Program-made: the position numbers and the translations under genes
Origin: Posidonia oceanica
Taxonomy: Eukaryota; Streptophyta; Magnoliopsida; Alismatales; Posidoniaceae
DNA: 64,000 nt
Direction: 5' to 3'
NCBI GenBank assembly: GCA_037176725.1
Contig: JAZBRS010000026.1
Span: forward strand, 97,137,501 to 97,201,500
Notes under the pieces: generated by a model
What the model saw: only the letters and a program-made list of their open reading frames with translations
Told to the model about the DNA's origin: nothing
Database searches by the model: none
Shown: positions 1 through 12,345 of the stretch, one piece after another
How positions within the stretch are numbered: the first letter of the stretch is position 1
Layout: the number at the start of each line of letters is the position of its first letter

Positions 1-775
1 TCCTCTACATGTTCTAGTGCGCTTGTCAAGGATATATCGGGCTGGTGGCTGATCAGTGTACTGCTGCTTGCTGCATTGCCTAAGTGGGGCATGCACTGCA
101 CAAACCATTTAGACCCACCCCCTGACTGCAGGGTAATCAGCTCATCTGGCCTAGTGGGTGCCTCGACCACTAAATCCTCCTCTAGGACCATAACAGAGGG
201 ATCTGTGGCCATGGCCTTCCCCTTCTTCTGTGCTGTCTCATGCTCTATGACGTCCTATGCCAGCAACGCGAGCTGCTCCTAGAATAACTGCTCCAAGTCT
301 CCCATTGAGAAATCAATCTGAGCATCCACAGCCGCTCCTGCCTCCTCATCCGAGGGTGAGTCGACGTAATAAGCGACTGTTGGGCTTGCGGCCAGCCCTG
401 GTTCGACTGCCGGGCTTTCTGCTGCTTGGGGGACTTGTTTTGCTGCTGTTGGGTAGGCTGCCAAGATCACTGCTGCCACTAGAGGGGAGGCACAACTGCT
501 TTTCTGGGGGGCCAATGGCTGGGCCGCCATGCTTGGGGATGAAGCACCGGTGCCCGAGGGTGACAGTGGTTGTCTCCCGGTAGTAGCAGCGAGAATCTTC
601 CGCATAGCAAGATCTACTGAGGCTAACAACAGTGTGCCTAACAGAGCCGCCTGGCTTGCTTGTGGCACTGTTGATGATGCGGGCTGAGTCACGTTGCTGT
701 CTGATCCGACTGACTGCGTCGCTGGAAAAGATGATTTCCTTGCTAGTGGGGCTGCGGCCACAAGCTGACTGCTGG
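1..775 (-). pseudogene. Element 1: linker between protease and reverse transcriptase (fragment, runs off left edge)
   Basis: The minus strand encodes the acidic, low-complexity linker that lies between protease and reverse transcriptase in Tat-lineage elements. The motif YYVDSPSDEE near 365-395 and the phrase around VMVLEED near 180-210 have direct counterparts in element 3 (51,480-51,720). At 279-281 the frame ends in TAG where the relatives have a Gln codon (LFQEQL becomes LF-stop-EQL). The sequence continues the gag-protease reading of 6,886-10,987, from which it is separated by the solo LTR at 776-6,880. The upstream half is open from 775 to 282; beyond that the frame is broken. Reverse transcriptase would lie left of the window. 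Confidence 0.8.
771..775. repeat. Target site duplication GCTGG, left copy
   Basis: GCTGG directly precedes the LTR end at 776 and recurs directly after the other LTR end at 6,881. Five bp is the usual Ty3/gypsy duplication length. Confidence 0.9.
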
Positions 776-1377
776 TGTAGTAATCCCAATCAGAATCAGG
801 CTTACTATTAGCGGCGAGGTCCGAGGAGGAGGGCTCAACTCGAAAACACTTAAAACAGAGGAGAAAAGATAAGAAAGGAAGAAGATAAGACAATTCAGAG
901 TCGCCACCGTGTCTATTATCGGGAGACAAGGAAAATCGAGGGAAATGCGTGAATTGACATGCAAAACCAAGCAAGAAATGCAAAGCAAAGCAATGCAAAG
1001 AAAAACAAATGCAAATGCATGCAAATGAGATGACTCATGCCTAGGATAAGGGCGATATGGTCATTACGGGCCAAAAGACTGGGCAAGGACTCCTGTTACA
1101 TGCGGGGAAGGTGTTAGGCACCCCCAACACGCCCGAGAATCGGTCTTTCTAGGCTTACGCTCGCATATGCAGGGGAATGTAGATTTAAATGCCTAAATGC
1201 CAATGAATGCCTGAATGAATGCTCATAGGTGTGCTCTAAGTGGTGGGATGCAATGCAAGGAAAGTAAACGTGCAGTCTAAGTGCTCAGCAGCACTGTCTG
1301 TGTTCCGAACCGGGCGAAACCTGGCTCATGAGAACTCCAGGCAGTAAGCATCACTGCCCTATATGCAAATGCAAGCA

Positions 1378-2112
1378 AAAAAGCAAAACGACGGTAAAAC
1401 CAAGCAATGCAGGCGACATGCAAGAGGAAGCAACGTAAAACACGTAAAACGGTGCGAGAAACGAGGTCGACACGCAAAACGATGCGAGAAAATGGAGCGA
1501 CATGCAAAACGGTGCGAGAAAGCGAAACGGTGCCGAAAACAAAGCGGCACGCAAAATGGTGCCGAAAACAAAGCGGGCACGCGAAACGGTGCCAAAAACA
1601 AAGCGGGCACGCGAAACGATGCTGAAAGCGAAGCGGGCACGCAAAACTGTGCCAAAAGCGAAGTGGGCATGCAAAACGGTGCCAAAAACAAAGCAGGCAT
1701 GCAAAACGGTGCCGAAAACAAAGCGAGCACGCAAAACGGTGCCAAAAGCGAAGTGGGCACGCAAAATGGTGCCAGAAAGCGAAGCGGCACGCAAAACGAT
1801 GCCGAAAACAAAGCAAGCATGCAAAATGGTGCCGAAAGCGAAACGGGCACGCAAAACGGTGCCGAAAGTGAAGCGGCACACAAAATGGTGTCGAAAACAA
1901 AGCAAGCACGCGAAACGATGCCGAAAGCGAAGCGGGCACGCAAAACGGTGCCGAAAGCGAAGCGGCACGCAAAACGGTGCCGAAAACAAAGTGGGCATGC
2001 AAAACGGTGCCAAAAGCGAAGTAGGCACGCAAAACGGTGCCAAAAGCGAAGTAGGCACGCAAAACGGTGCTGAAAACAAAGCGGGCACGCAAAACGGTGC
2101 CAAAGACGGTGA
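1378..2112. repeat. 30-bp minisatellite inside the solo LTR
   Basis: About twenty clear units of roughly 30 bp lie at 1,510-2,105, with degenerate units to the left. On the plus strand each unit reads roughly AAAACGGTGCC, AAAAACAAAGC, GGGCACGC. Because the period is a multiple of three, long cysteine/phenylalanine-rich or lysine-rich ORFs appear in several frames on both strands; these are by-products. The related 5' LTR of element 3 carries only about thirteen units at 44,340-44,740. Confidence 0.9.
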
Positions 2113-2859
2113 AATAAAACATCGATAAAACCATGCAGATGCAAATGCAAGGAGAGAGGAGAAGAGAAGCGAAAGGAGAAACAAACAGTGCGTGTGTGAG
2201 AACAGACACTGTTTAAGGGCCACGCAGAGTAGGTGTGAAGACCTGCAATGGGGAAAATAAGCAAATGGGGGGATTACCACTGTTTTGTGACTGTTTCCCA
2301 CTTAACCGCCCCACGATGCGTCTCACACGCTGCCCAAAGCTCGCAGTGCGATCGGATCGTGGGAAAGGGGGAAGAAAGTCATAATTAGTGGTGAATTCAG
2401 GGGAAACGCAACGCAAAGCACCTGAGAATATGCGAAAAAGGGGAGCAGAGCCGATAGATAAGAAGAGGAAGTCCTATTCTACATGTTCGAGAAAACAGAA
2501 AGCGAAAACGATGCATGCAATGCAAATGGTATGCAAATGAATGCTGTGCAGGGTTTCAGAAGGACGTACCTGGGAAATCTGAAGCCTGATCTGAGATCTG
2601 CTTGGTCCATGTTGAAAAGCGCTCCGCCGGGGTCGTCCAGGTAGCTTAGTTGAGAAAATCCAACGGCCGGATCGGAAGATATCCTAGCTTCAAAGCAGAG
2701 GGGCCAGAATAGGGGAGAAGAACAGATCTAGGTGTAAAGGAGGTCCTAGGGGCGTGCACAGGTCCTCCCATGCGAATGGGAGCCAAGAATGCCTAAGTGT
2801 GTGCAAGGATGCTAGAATGCAAGAACATATGAATGCAATGCATGCAAAATGCAAGAAAA

Positions 2860-3680
2860 GACCTAAGGATGATTTTTCAGAAAATTGGGGACTTAAATGC
2901 AATTTTTGAAAGAATGGGGGTCTAAATGTAAAGATTTTGAAAAGCTAGGGGCTTTTATGCAAAGTTTTTGAAAAAAAGAAGGTCTGAATGCAATTTTACA
3001 AAATGCAGGGTTCAAAATGCAATTTTCCAAGATAGACATGCATCAGGACAAGTTTTGAAATCGTATGGTAAGTTGGTATGCAATTTTGAAATCATCAGGG
3101 TCCAAAATGCAATTTTGCAAGCAAAACAGTGGTCTTAATGGTCTGGGAATGCAAACAGGGGTCTATATGCAATTTTTTTAAAACATGCAAGGGTCTAAAA
3201 TGCAATTTTATAAGCAAACTATGCATTTAAATGTATGCTGTGCATGTAGAGGACCTATGTGCAATTTTAAAAACATGTAGGGTCAAAAATGAAATTTTAT
3301 AAGCAAACTATGCATTTAAATGTATGCTGTGCATTGATGAAGGACCTACATGCAAAAATCAGAAAATATAGGGAGAATGATGCAATGCAATAAGATAAAT
3401 TGAAAAATAAATGCATAAGTTAACAGAACAGAGGACTAAAGTGCAAATAAGGAAAACAGTAAGATTTAAAATTGCAATTTACTAAGGTAAAATTAGAACA
3501 TTAAATCAGGTTATTGATGGCAGGACTAACATGCAATAATGGAAACTACATATTTTTTTTATGCAATTTTTTATGGTTTTTATTCAGAATTAAATGAGTT
3601 TTAAACAGAGGTAGGACCAGAATGCAAATAAAACCAACAGCAAGGCAAATATGCAATTTATCAACAAAAAGCTTATAAAG
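2860..3680. repeat. Degenerate repeated AATGCAATTTT motif in the solo LTR
   Basis: The words ATGCAATTTT or TGCAATTTT recur every 40 to 70 bp, usually after a short AGGGTC or GGGG phrase. The mirror-image region lies at 42,630-43,640 in element 3. No coding potential is seen. Confidence 0.6.
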
Positions 3681-5169
3681 AGAAAAATAATGCTACAGTG
3701 ACTGGCCGGCGGCCATGGATATTGTAGCCGGCCAGTCACTGTAGCAAATGCTACCAGTGCCCAAGAACGCCGGCAGAGGGGGGTTGAGGTGGTGCAGACT
3801 GGTGGACGATCTTCTCCGGAGGTAGGCAGAGTTCGGGCGACGTCCGGCGAGGCTTGGGGCTACCTGGAGCAAACCGGAGAGGACACCGGAGTGTCGCAGA
3901 CCTGCTTAGAGGCAGTTCGGGCGAACGAGGCGGCGTCGACGTGTTCTGAAGGTACCAGTGTACTCCTGGAGGTCGTGCGGACCTGGGACAGCCGTCGGAG
4001 CGGAGTTTCGATGACCAGAGCGGCGGAACGGGATCTGGGCTCGCTGGAGAAGAAAGCGGACGGCGGCGCTGACTATCCGCGACAGGGGCCGGAATCCTAT
4101 TCTAAGAGGCAGAGAAGCAAGAAGAGAAAGAACCTAAGCTAAGGGAAAAGGGGGTACCTGTTCTACTGGCTGAGATGCTCCCCCGATGTCGGCTGATTCA
4201 GAGGTTGCCGGTGAGGTTGGACCGGTCACTGCGGGTGCTGTCGACGGCTCGGAAGTGCTGGGAACTGGTCAGTGGAGTGCTCCGGAGCTTCCTGGATGGT
4301 CGGAGCGGAGTTTCGATGACCGGCGCGAAATCTGACTTCAGTGGGTGCTCTACAGGTCGCTGGTGGTGGGGGGAGGTGTCCGCCGCTCTCTGGATCAGCT
4401 GGAGGGCATCGGCAAGCTTCTGGAGGTCTGGTGAGTGTTTCTGGGCGGTTGAATTGGGTTGTGGAGGCCTGAGGTGGAAGATAGCTACTAGGTTGATTTC
4501 GGACAGAAATTGGGTGCAGGTGTTTATTGTGGAAGGTTGGGTCTGCAGTGGGGGTGAAGGCTGAGGCTCAAGTGGTCTGGGATGGTGGTGTACTGGGGAG
4601 TTTGGTGGCGGAGTTTGGAAGGGTTGGTGGGCTGAAATGCTGGGAATTCTGGAAGAGGTGGAGTGTTGGGTTCTGTTGTGGTTTATTTCAGTGGATGAGG
4701 GGAAACGCTGGGATGGCTTCGGGCGTGGAAGGATGGGCTGTTCTGTTGGAAGTTTGGGTGAGATTGGGGAGTGAATTGGGAGCGGTTTGAGAGTTGATGG
4801 AGGCTCTGGTTTCAGGGAAAGAGGAGGAGGAGATCTGCTGAATTCAGAGGAGGAGAATTGGAGGGATTCTGGTGCTCTCTGGATGCTCTCAGGACGTTCT
4901 CTCTCAGGGGGGCCAAGGTGGTGAAGGAGAGGGATTGGAGCTGGTTTTAACAAAGGAGGAGGTCGAGCTGTGTGCGAGCTGTGGAATTCAAATCCATCGG
5001 CGCGGAGACTGCAGCTGATTGGAGAGGAGAACGGCGAGACGACAGGCAGTAAGTGCCCACCGAAAAAGGCGCTGAGAGACGAGAGAGGAGAAGCGAGCTG
5101 TTGCTGGATTGGACCGAGAGGGAGAAGATTGAATTTGAAAGAAGAGGAGGGAGTTGGTTTGCGGGAGAA

Positions 5170-6480
5170 GGAGCTGAAGAAGGAAGAAGAAGAAGAAGGG
5201 TGGAAGGGGAGAAGGAAGGTTGGCATGGGCCGGGCCACGCGCGAGAAAAGAAAAAGAAAAAAGAAGGAAGGAGGGAGAGGGCTGCAGTTGGGCCGGACTG
5301 AAATCAAAGAAAAAAGAAAGAAATCATAGAAAGGAAGGAAGAAGGAAAGAAAGGGGAAAGAAGAAGGAGAATAAATTAGATAAAAATAAAATAAAAATAG
5401 AAAAGATTTTAAAAATAGTTGTGTTTTAAGTTAGGACTTTGATTAAGTTTTCTAATGATTGTTTTTTATTAGTTAATTAGGTTTAAAGAGATTTAGTTTT
5501 GATTAGGGTTTTTAGGGTTTTCTTTGTTTTTGATTTGTTTTTGACTTTGTTTAAATGTTTGTTAAGTCTTTTAAGTTGTTTTTTTTTTAGTTATGTTTTT
5601 CTTGCTAGATACTTGGGATGTTAATTAGATTTTTAAAGTTTGCTTTTAGATTAATTAGAGTGAGTTTTGGCTTTTGATTTTAATCTTTTAAGGGTTTTGT
5701 TTAAGTTTCCTTTTAGATTTGATTTTGTTTGTTAATTTCTTTTAATATATTTTTTTTTAAGTTAGGTCTTGTTGTTAAGTTTTTTAATTAGGCATTTTTA
5801 GATTTTTTATTGTTTGTTTTTTTCTTTTAATTAGGTTTTTTGAATTTTTAGATTTGCTAAGTTATGTTTCTCCTTTTCTTAATTAGTTGCCTTGGCGTTT
5901 TTTAATTGTTTTCTTTTCTTTTTAAGAGTTGTTTTTTATTGTTTTTTAGTAGGGTCTTTACTTTTGCTTGTTTGGTTTCATTTCAATTTTTTCCTTGATT
6001 TCATAGTATTTTCTTTTTGTTTGTTTTGTGTCTTTTAGCTTGTATTCATGGTTTTCCATTTTAGCTAAATTTGGTTAGGTTTTTGGTTTTTTAATGGTTT
6101 GCTTAAGTTTTTAATTATTTATTTTAGGGTTTTAGTTTGCTTTCCTTCTGTTTTAATGTTTTAGAGGGTTTTTAAGGATTTTTAGGAATTTAGTAAGAGA
6201 AAGGGAAAGGAAATTAAAAGGAAGAGGAAAAGGGAGAAATGGAGAAATAAAGGGGAAAGAGAGGAGTTGAAAGAAAATAATTTTTTGAAAACCAAAGAAA
6301 ATACTAAAAATAGGATAAAAATAGAAATAAGATTGAGAAGAGATAGATGCACAAGGGGGCCCACAGCCAGGCAAGAAGAAGGGAGAGAAGGAGGGAAAAG
6401 AAGGAGGATAATCAGCAGAGAGAGAGAGGAGAGAGAAAAGAATAATCTAGGAGAGAGAAAAGGATAATTTGGGTAAATGG
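5170..6480. other. Low-complexity purine/T-rich stretch of the solo LTR
   Basis: 5,170-5,400 and 6,180-6,480 are purine-rich on the plus strand; 5,400-6,180 is very T-rich with many TTAGG and TTTTAAG words. Element 3 shows the complement at 40,240-41,450. No gene is seen. Confidence 0.6.
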
Positions 6481-6880
6481 AGGGTTTAATGGTTTTGAAA
6501 AGGGGTGAAAATTGGGGAGTGTGTAGCCTAGGGTCTCTAGTACTGATTCTGGGGTTTTGGTTTGGTTTTGAGAAGGCTTTGGAAGGGTTTTGAGGTGTAG
6601 AAAAAGGGTAGTTTTACCTAGGTTTTCTAGGGTTTTTGGGAGTGGTTTTGGGTTGGAAATTTCTAAGTGTTTGGGTAGGTTTGCTAAGTTGGGAATGGTA
6701 AGTTTTCCTATGGTTTCTGGGTAAGTTTTGGGCTAGGAATAGGGGTGTAATCTTGGGTTAAGTTTAGGCTTGTTTTGAAGGGTAGGATGAAAAGGATTGT
6801 GTAGTTTTGACCTAGGTTTGAATCCAGAAGTCGCCAGAGGATTCCAACTGATTCAAGCCTGTCAAAATGGGGTGTCAACA

Positions 6881-6885
6881 GCTGG
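6881..6885. repeat. Target site duplication GCTGG, right copy
   Basis: This is an exact match to 771-775 and directly abuts the outer end of the solo LTR. Confidence 0.9.
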
Positions 6886-8425
6886 ATGATGTCGATGGGC
6901 GTGCTTCTGATTCTGGAGCTGCGGCTGCGGCTGTCGGTGACTTTGGTGATGCTGCAGGAAGAGGGGAAACTGTCAGCCCTGCCCCGGGGTCTACCAATTC
7001 TGCTGCTTCAACAGTGAGTGCCAAGCAAACTGACCGAGACGTTGCCATGCTGAGCTAATCCTTACTGCTGGTTGGGACTGCCTCAACTATGCCAGACTCC
7101 TCCTCATCTGAGTAGTAGTCCTCAATGCAGACCCATTCTTCCTCCGACTGCAGAGAGCTTGGGCATGACGCCTGCTGTGCTGGGGCTTCACTGTTGTTTG
7201 AATCCAGGATACCTGCACTGATGATGTTAGTGAGGTCCTGCGGGATAGCCATCCTTTGATCCTTAAGCTGCATACAACTGTCTTTGTGGGACTGTAGGTC
7301 ATATCTGAGACCTTTAGAATCTCTTCGCTCTGTTGCTCTGATCGGCTCAGCGATTCCCTGGCCGTATTGCCCGAGCAGCGTTCCCTTGACATAGCCCCAC
7401 CTATGACAGACATTTTCGACCATCCGGAAGGGGTTATTGTGAACGGCCAAGGAGTTGACACATTCAAGATCAGTTATAAAGCTAACCGGCTCACACCGAT
7501 TAACTCGATACAAGGCAGCTGAAAGTTCAGGGTCAAAAGGGATAGTCTGCGAAGAGATGGGTGCAACTGCCTCGATCCGCTCCTTCTCGAAGTTTTCCGC
7601 CATTACGACGATAACATCGTTGCCGTGGCGATACTTGATCATGCGGTGGAGGGTCGAGGGGATGACCTGATGCTTGTGCAGCCAAGGGCGCCCAAGCAGG
7701 AAATTAAAGTTAGGCTCCAAGTCAACAATGTAGAATTCCACATCGAACGTGACCGGGCCAATGATTAGAGGAATAATCAAGATCCCTAGAGCGTCATGGT
7801 GAGTATTGTCAAAAGCTGTCATTCCCTTTATCGCCGGGGTGATATCCTCAGCTTTGAATCCGAGCCTGGTTGCAGTGCGCAACGGACAGACATTAAGGCC
7901 TGACCTGTTATCAACCAGCGATAGGGGAATGCGAAAGTTTTTGTATTGCACTGTGACAAACAAGGATTGGTTATGATTAATCCCTACCGAGGGGAGCTCA
8001 TCGCTTGTGAAAGAGATGATCTGAGGCTCCGCAATGACGCCAACCATGCTTTCCAGGGCCACGGATTCTAGAGCTTGGGACACACAGGCTGCTTGGAACA
8101 CTCGGAGAAAAGCCTCACGGTCCCAAATGGAAATGTCGGCTTTAACCCTTCTAAGTTGGGAGGTAATGTCGGTTTTGTGGTACGGCTTTCTGGTGGTAGT
8201 GGGGGATGCTCTGGGGATTGGCTCTACCGGGCTAGGTGCACGGGGATGGCTTGATGCTGGGGGTGCTGTAGGTTGACTAACTGGTAGGGGTGCTGCTGGT
8301 TGGCTTGCTAGTGGGGGTGCAGCGGGTGCTGGACAACTGGGCCTTACCACCGGTGCTACGGGCTGGTATACCCTCCCCGATCGCGTGACTTCTGTGCACG
8401 TTTCCGTGGAGTAGTTGTAAGGCAC
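6886..8425 (-). pseudogene. Element 1: protease and G-patch-like region of gag-pol
   Basis: The minus-strand frame at 8,425-7,055 is open for 456 codons. It contains the retropepsin region: the expected DNGS active-site phrase reads DNRS (LVDNRSG, about 7,915), so the catalytic loop is altered. The family-specific LLGRPWLH phrase follows (about 7,690), then a G-patch-like stretch (YGQGIAEP, about 7,365) and the acidic WVCIEDYYS motif (about 7,120). An in-frame loss removes about eight residues after IWD (near 8,130) that elements 2 and 3 keep. The frame stops at 7,055, just after VPTSSK; linker sequence continues to 6,886 and resumes at 775 beyond the solo LTR. Protease would cut the Gag-Pol polyprotein inside virus-like particles. 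Confidence 0.85.
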
Positions 8426-10987
8426 ACGATGGGGGTCCTAGGTTAAATCAATAACTGTAGGGGCCTGTGCTGCGAGCACAAGATGGGCTATCAGAGGGTT
8501 GGTTGGGCGATAAGGGGAAGGGTACTGATGCTGGTAGGTTGCTGGGGGCCCTGGCTGAGACCTAGCTAACAGGCTGACTGGGGGCCTACCTAAGTAGGAG
8601 TCAGAGGTTTGGGCCTGCGGTCTAGCTTGGAGGTGTACAGGGGTAGGGGCCTGAGAGTGCATGGTTAGGCGAGTGGCGGAGCGCCCCGGCCTGGCACGCG
8701 GTCGGATCATATGGACTCCCGACTCAGAGCCGGCAATGGCCACACAATAGAGAGAGAGAGGAAAGGGCTCCGAGACATCATGAATGAGCTCAAAGGGGTC
8801 TACTACAGACGTAGCGGGCCAAGAGGGGGAGAGAGAATAGATTCCCAAGGTCCCCACGCCTTCCGGATTAGGATGCTCCGGGAGGTGCTAGTGGACGATG
8901 CTGGGATGAGGGGGTGCTAATGCTTGTGCAGGGTCTGATGCTGATGAAGGAGCAGATGAAGGTGCCTCGTGCGTGTGGATCGTAATCGTTCCCGATTCGA
9001 TCAGATTCTGAATGGCATCCCGTAAAGTAAGGCAACTGTTCCTCGAGTGCCCTTATGCCAATGCGGAAGTGGATTTGACAGTAGGCGAACCTCGGGAAAC
9101 CTCAAGAATGTCGCAACCTTAGGGAGGACGGCGCTTAACGGCTCCACCAGGGGGTGAATTGACGTCGAGGCCACCTTGGCCCCTGGGGCTGCGCTTGCTG
9201 GACCGATGCAGTAGGATACACCGGCTGGGTGGTAGTGGTGATTGTGGTGTGGGAGGTGCTCTAGGTGTTGGTGCGTATACTACTTGATTCGGGGGAGGTC
9301 GAACCGCCAGCTGAACAGGCACGGGCGAGGGGTCGACGTAGGCAATAGTAGGTTTCGGTGAGTCCTTCTTGGGCCGGCTGCTGGTGGTACCATTGCTATT
9401 GCTGCTGGTGTTGCTGCTAATGGTGGCCTGCTTGGCAAACGCAGAGAGCGCCGGGAAGTTGCCACTCCATAGCAAACTCTCCACGCAGGTGCCAGCCCGA
9501 ATCAATGCAGTGAAGGTTGTGACAGGTTGAATGCTGAGCAGAGCCCCGACGGCGGGCTGCGCACCCCTGATCACAATCTCGAGAGACTCCTCGTCAGAGG
9601 GTTCATCTCGAACCTGCGAAGTGAGTGCACGCCAGAGGCCAACATACTCCCCAAACACCTCGCCGGGTTTCTGCTATGTTGCAACCAGGTCTGCGTGCTT
9701 AGGGACCAGGTCCAGGTTGAAGGAATATTGTCCCAAGAACGCCTGGCTGAGGTCGTTCCACGTCTTGATGCTGGCCATATCAAGTGAGGTGAACCACTTG
9801 AGCATAGGGCCGGTTAGACTTTTCTGGAACAAGCAGATTAGCAACCTCTCGTCAGCCTGGAATTGAGCGAGATCTCCGCAGTATGCCTTTAGGTGTGCTA
9901 TTGGACAACCTCTACCATTATATTTTTCAAATACCGGGATGCGAAACTTCGGTGGGAGCACCACCTTTGGGAAGTAACAGAGGTCCCGGATTGGTAAGAC
10001 TGGTGGTCTGTACCCTGCACTTGTCAAAGTGCTTTCTCTAGAACAGCGAACCTGTCGTCGTTGCATTCTAGAGCTACTGCCAAAGGAGGTGGTACAGCAG
10101 GGGCAGGGGCCACATACGCCACATAGGACACACCAAGGTGCTCCTCTAGATCTACCATCGCATCGCCTGGTGGAGCGACAGGATGGGCGGCGTATCCGTG
10201 CGAATGTGTTGTGTGTGCTGGCACGTATGCAGGAGTAGGATATTGCTGATGCAGGGGGTAGGAATAACTAGCATGCTGAGTGATAGGTGATGCAGGGTGC
10301 TGGAGCGTCAGCTGCTGCACTGGCACAGTGCCAGGCTATGGGATAGAGGGATACTGCGCTCCAACCAGTCCTAAGGACTAGCCACCAGGTGCTAGAGGAG
10401 GATGCTGTGTAGGGTGTTGTGCATATGCAGGAGGCGGAAGCTGAGCCCCCATCGCCTGAGCAGTGAGTAGCTGAGGCGATGGTCTGGGAAGGGGAACAGA
10501 AGGGAATGCCTGCGATGCGAGAGTAGGTCGCAGCGGGAGTGAATGAAGGGCGAAGAGATTGAGCCATGCCCTGCAGTCTCTGGGCAGTCTCCATCAGCTG
10601 CTGATACTGCATCTCAAGGGACCCGTCAGTAGGTATGCTGAGTTGCAGGATCGGCGGGGGACCAGAATCAAGCGGCTGGGACACAGATTGTCCATGGGGC
10701 GGAGGTCCTAAGGCGAAATTTGCCGCAGCAGGGTGGGTGTCAAAAGTGACATTACCCTGGGAAGGAGGAGTCAGTGGCGTCTCCGGAGCGTGGGCGGCGG
10801 TTACCAAGACAGTCTCGGCAACCGGGTCCAGTAGGGCCTGCCACTGCCCCACAGAATAGGAGGGAGGTAGCTGTACTAGAGAAGGAGATGTTGGCACAGA
10901 GGGAGTCAATGCGGGAGCCGAAGGGACCAAAAGAGGGGTCGCCTCTGGGGCAATTGGGACCTGGGAATCACCAACAAACTGGGCCAT
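8426..10987 (-). pseudogene. Element 1: gag
   Basis: The start is taken at the ATG at 10,987 (MAQFVGDS), matching MAQYVSEP of element 3. In order come a Pro-rich N-terminal arm (10,987-10,100), the gag capsid-type domain (about 9,980-9,540, phrases LFQKSLTGP and FGEYVGLW), a Ser/Asn-rich linker (9,450-9,370), a shortened zinc knuckle, and a Pro-rich segment up to 8,438. Frames change several times (near 10,480, 10,050, 9,660 and 9,120). The zinc knuckle has lost its first half: near 9,026-9,062 only the distal H and C region remains. A TGA follows VLEKAL near 10,024, the same place as in element 3. The product would package element RNA; this copy cannot make it. Confidence 0.82.
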
Positions 10988-11654
10988 CGTTGACCGAGAA
11001 CAGGTGATCACAGGGCTACGGCAGGGAGCAAGAGGGCAAATCCTAGGAGGAGCTATTATTGCGAAGGTGAAGTAGCTCAGAAGTGGGATGATCGGAAGTA
11101 GGGGTCGCAACAGGGGCGTCAGTAAGGGAAAGCACTCAAGCTCCAGCTAAGGAACTCACTCACTGACCTCTGCACGAAAGGCAAGCAAATAACACGAGAT
11201 TAGAACTTGAATGTAAAATGCAAATGCTTTGATGTATGACATGAATGCAGATGTATGCTTTCTAGCATGCTCTCCCTCACCAATCTAGGGTGTCCTAGTA
11301 GGTAGTCTACTTCGAACGCTCATGGGTGTACAAGTCGCCAACTCACACTAGAAAAAGTAGGCCCCACGTCTTAATCCTGGCCCAAAGCTCAGGTGGTGAC
11401 GTGGTGGTGCATAGGTGGCCTTGACCGTGCCAGAAGCATGGGTGGTACCCTCCACTAACATCGACGCGACCCCTTGACAAGGGGGACAGACCGATCTACT
11501 CACACCACGCCAAAGCGCTGGGGGTGAGAGACCGGGACTATCCTTCTCAAACTGTTGGTGGACTCAGATGAGAAGAATATATGCCTTATATGATGCTTTA
11601 TGCAAATGCTTTGCATTTTATCTTGCGCATTTTATTAACTCAAGGGGGTGCAAG
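10988..11654 (-). other. Element 1: 5' leader, interrupted by element 2
   Basis: Untranslated leader upstream of gag on the minus strand. The block 11,200-11,606 is conserved in elements 2, 3 and 4 (see 46,205-46,560). It stops abruptly at 11,654 where the LTR of element 2 begins; the remaining leader, primer site and LTR of element 1 are not directly attached. Confidence 0.75.
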
Positions 11655-11869
11655 TGTAGACACCCCAAATCTGAAAGTCGGGCAACGGTTGTTTGCTCCC
11701 AGAAGTGCACGGACGAGGCGGCTCCAACCTTTCCTTGAAACCCCAAACCCAAACCCACCAAAACTCCACCCATCACATCTCAATACATCCACTACCACAA
11801 AAACCCCAAAACCTTAGCCCTACATGGTCCACGAACCAGAGAAGCTAGATCAGAAAGGTGAGGTAGCTA

Positions 11870-12145
11870 CTAACGGGATCACTCCCGCACAGAGCTCCTG
11901 CGTGCAGCTCCCGCGTGTTTTCCTGCATCAGTGGCAACACTAACAGGATCACTCTCGCGTCGAGCTCCCGTGTGGAACTCCCGCATGTTTTCCTGCATCA
12001 GTGGCGAAATCGGGCACTCTGACACTCGCGTAGAGCTCCCGCTTTTTGTCCTGTGTCGGTAGCAAAAACTGACAGACTGACACTCGCGCCGAGCTCTTGC
12101 GTGCAGCTTCGGCATTTTGTCCTACGTCAGTGGCAAAAATCAAGC
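11870..12145. repeat. Four degenerate 65-75 bp tandem units in LTR of element 2
   Basis: Each unit starts with a form of ACTCNCGC, has one or two copies of AGCTCCCGCGTG, then CCTGCATCAGTGGCAA or a variant. Units begin near 11,881, 11,950, 12,018 and 12,080. Confidence 0.7.
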
Positions 12146-12148
12146 GGA

Positions 12149-12345
12149 CCAATCACCTTGGCCCACCTCTTCCTCACTCGCCATTGGCTCCCGCAGATCA
12201 GGGCTCATGCCTCCAGACACCTGGATCATCCAATCGCACATCCCAACTAACTCCACCCGTCGATCCTCAACCAATATCTCATCCACTTGATTCAAATCCA
12301 GATCTGCATCGACGGCCAGCGTCCATTTCCTCAGCCTTTAAAATA
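12149..12345 (+). promoter_or_regulatory. Candidate LTR promoter: CCAAT boxes and TATA-like TTTAAAATA
   Basis: CCAAT occurs at 12,149-12,153 and 12,230-12,234, and its complement ATTGG at 12,183-12,187. A TATA-like TTTAAAATA lies at 12,337-12,345 and a GC-rich transcribed-looking stretch follows. This position suits a U3 promoter. The evidence is motif-level only. Confidence 0.35.

Larger units (their letters stand above)
776..6880 (-). mobile_element. Solo LTR, 6,105 bp, Tat/Ogre-like, same family as element 3
   Basis: On the minus strand it starts TGTTGACACCCC at 6,880 and ends TTACTACA at 776, the same termini as the 5' LTR at 39,556-45,485. The two share order and content: C/A-rich start, homopurine/homopyrimidine stretch, GC-rich part, T-rich part with repeated AAAATTGCAT-like words, a 30-bp minisatellite, and a conserved U5. 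No primer site or internal region follows; both flanks are element 1 coding sequence joined at the same point. It is therefore a solo LTR left by recombination between two LTRs. Conserved blocks on the minus strand are the GGTGCCTAACACC hairpin block (1,081-1,126) and a primer-site-like word TGGCGACTCTG (896-906). ORFs inside it, including a Pro/Ser-rich one at 4,198-5,307 minus, have no recognisable domain and are not called. Confidence 0.92.

Noticed and set aside
1277..2301. Several overlapping ORFs of about 300 codons on the minus strand and 200-codon ORFs on the plus strand
   Set aside because: They follow the 30-bp minisatellite, whose period is a multiple of three; all frames stay open and the proteins are simple repeats. 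The same occurs at 44,077-44,920.
4198..5307. 369-codon Pro/Ser-rich ORF on the minus strand
   Set aside because: Lies wholly within the solo LTR, has no domain, and the corresponding LTR of element 3 does not keep the frame.
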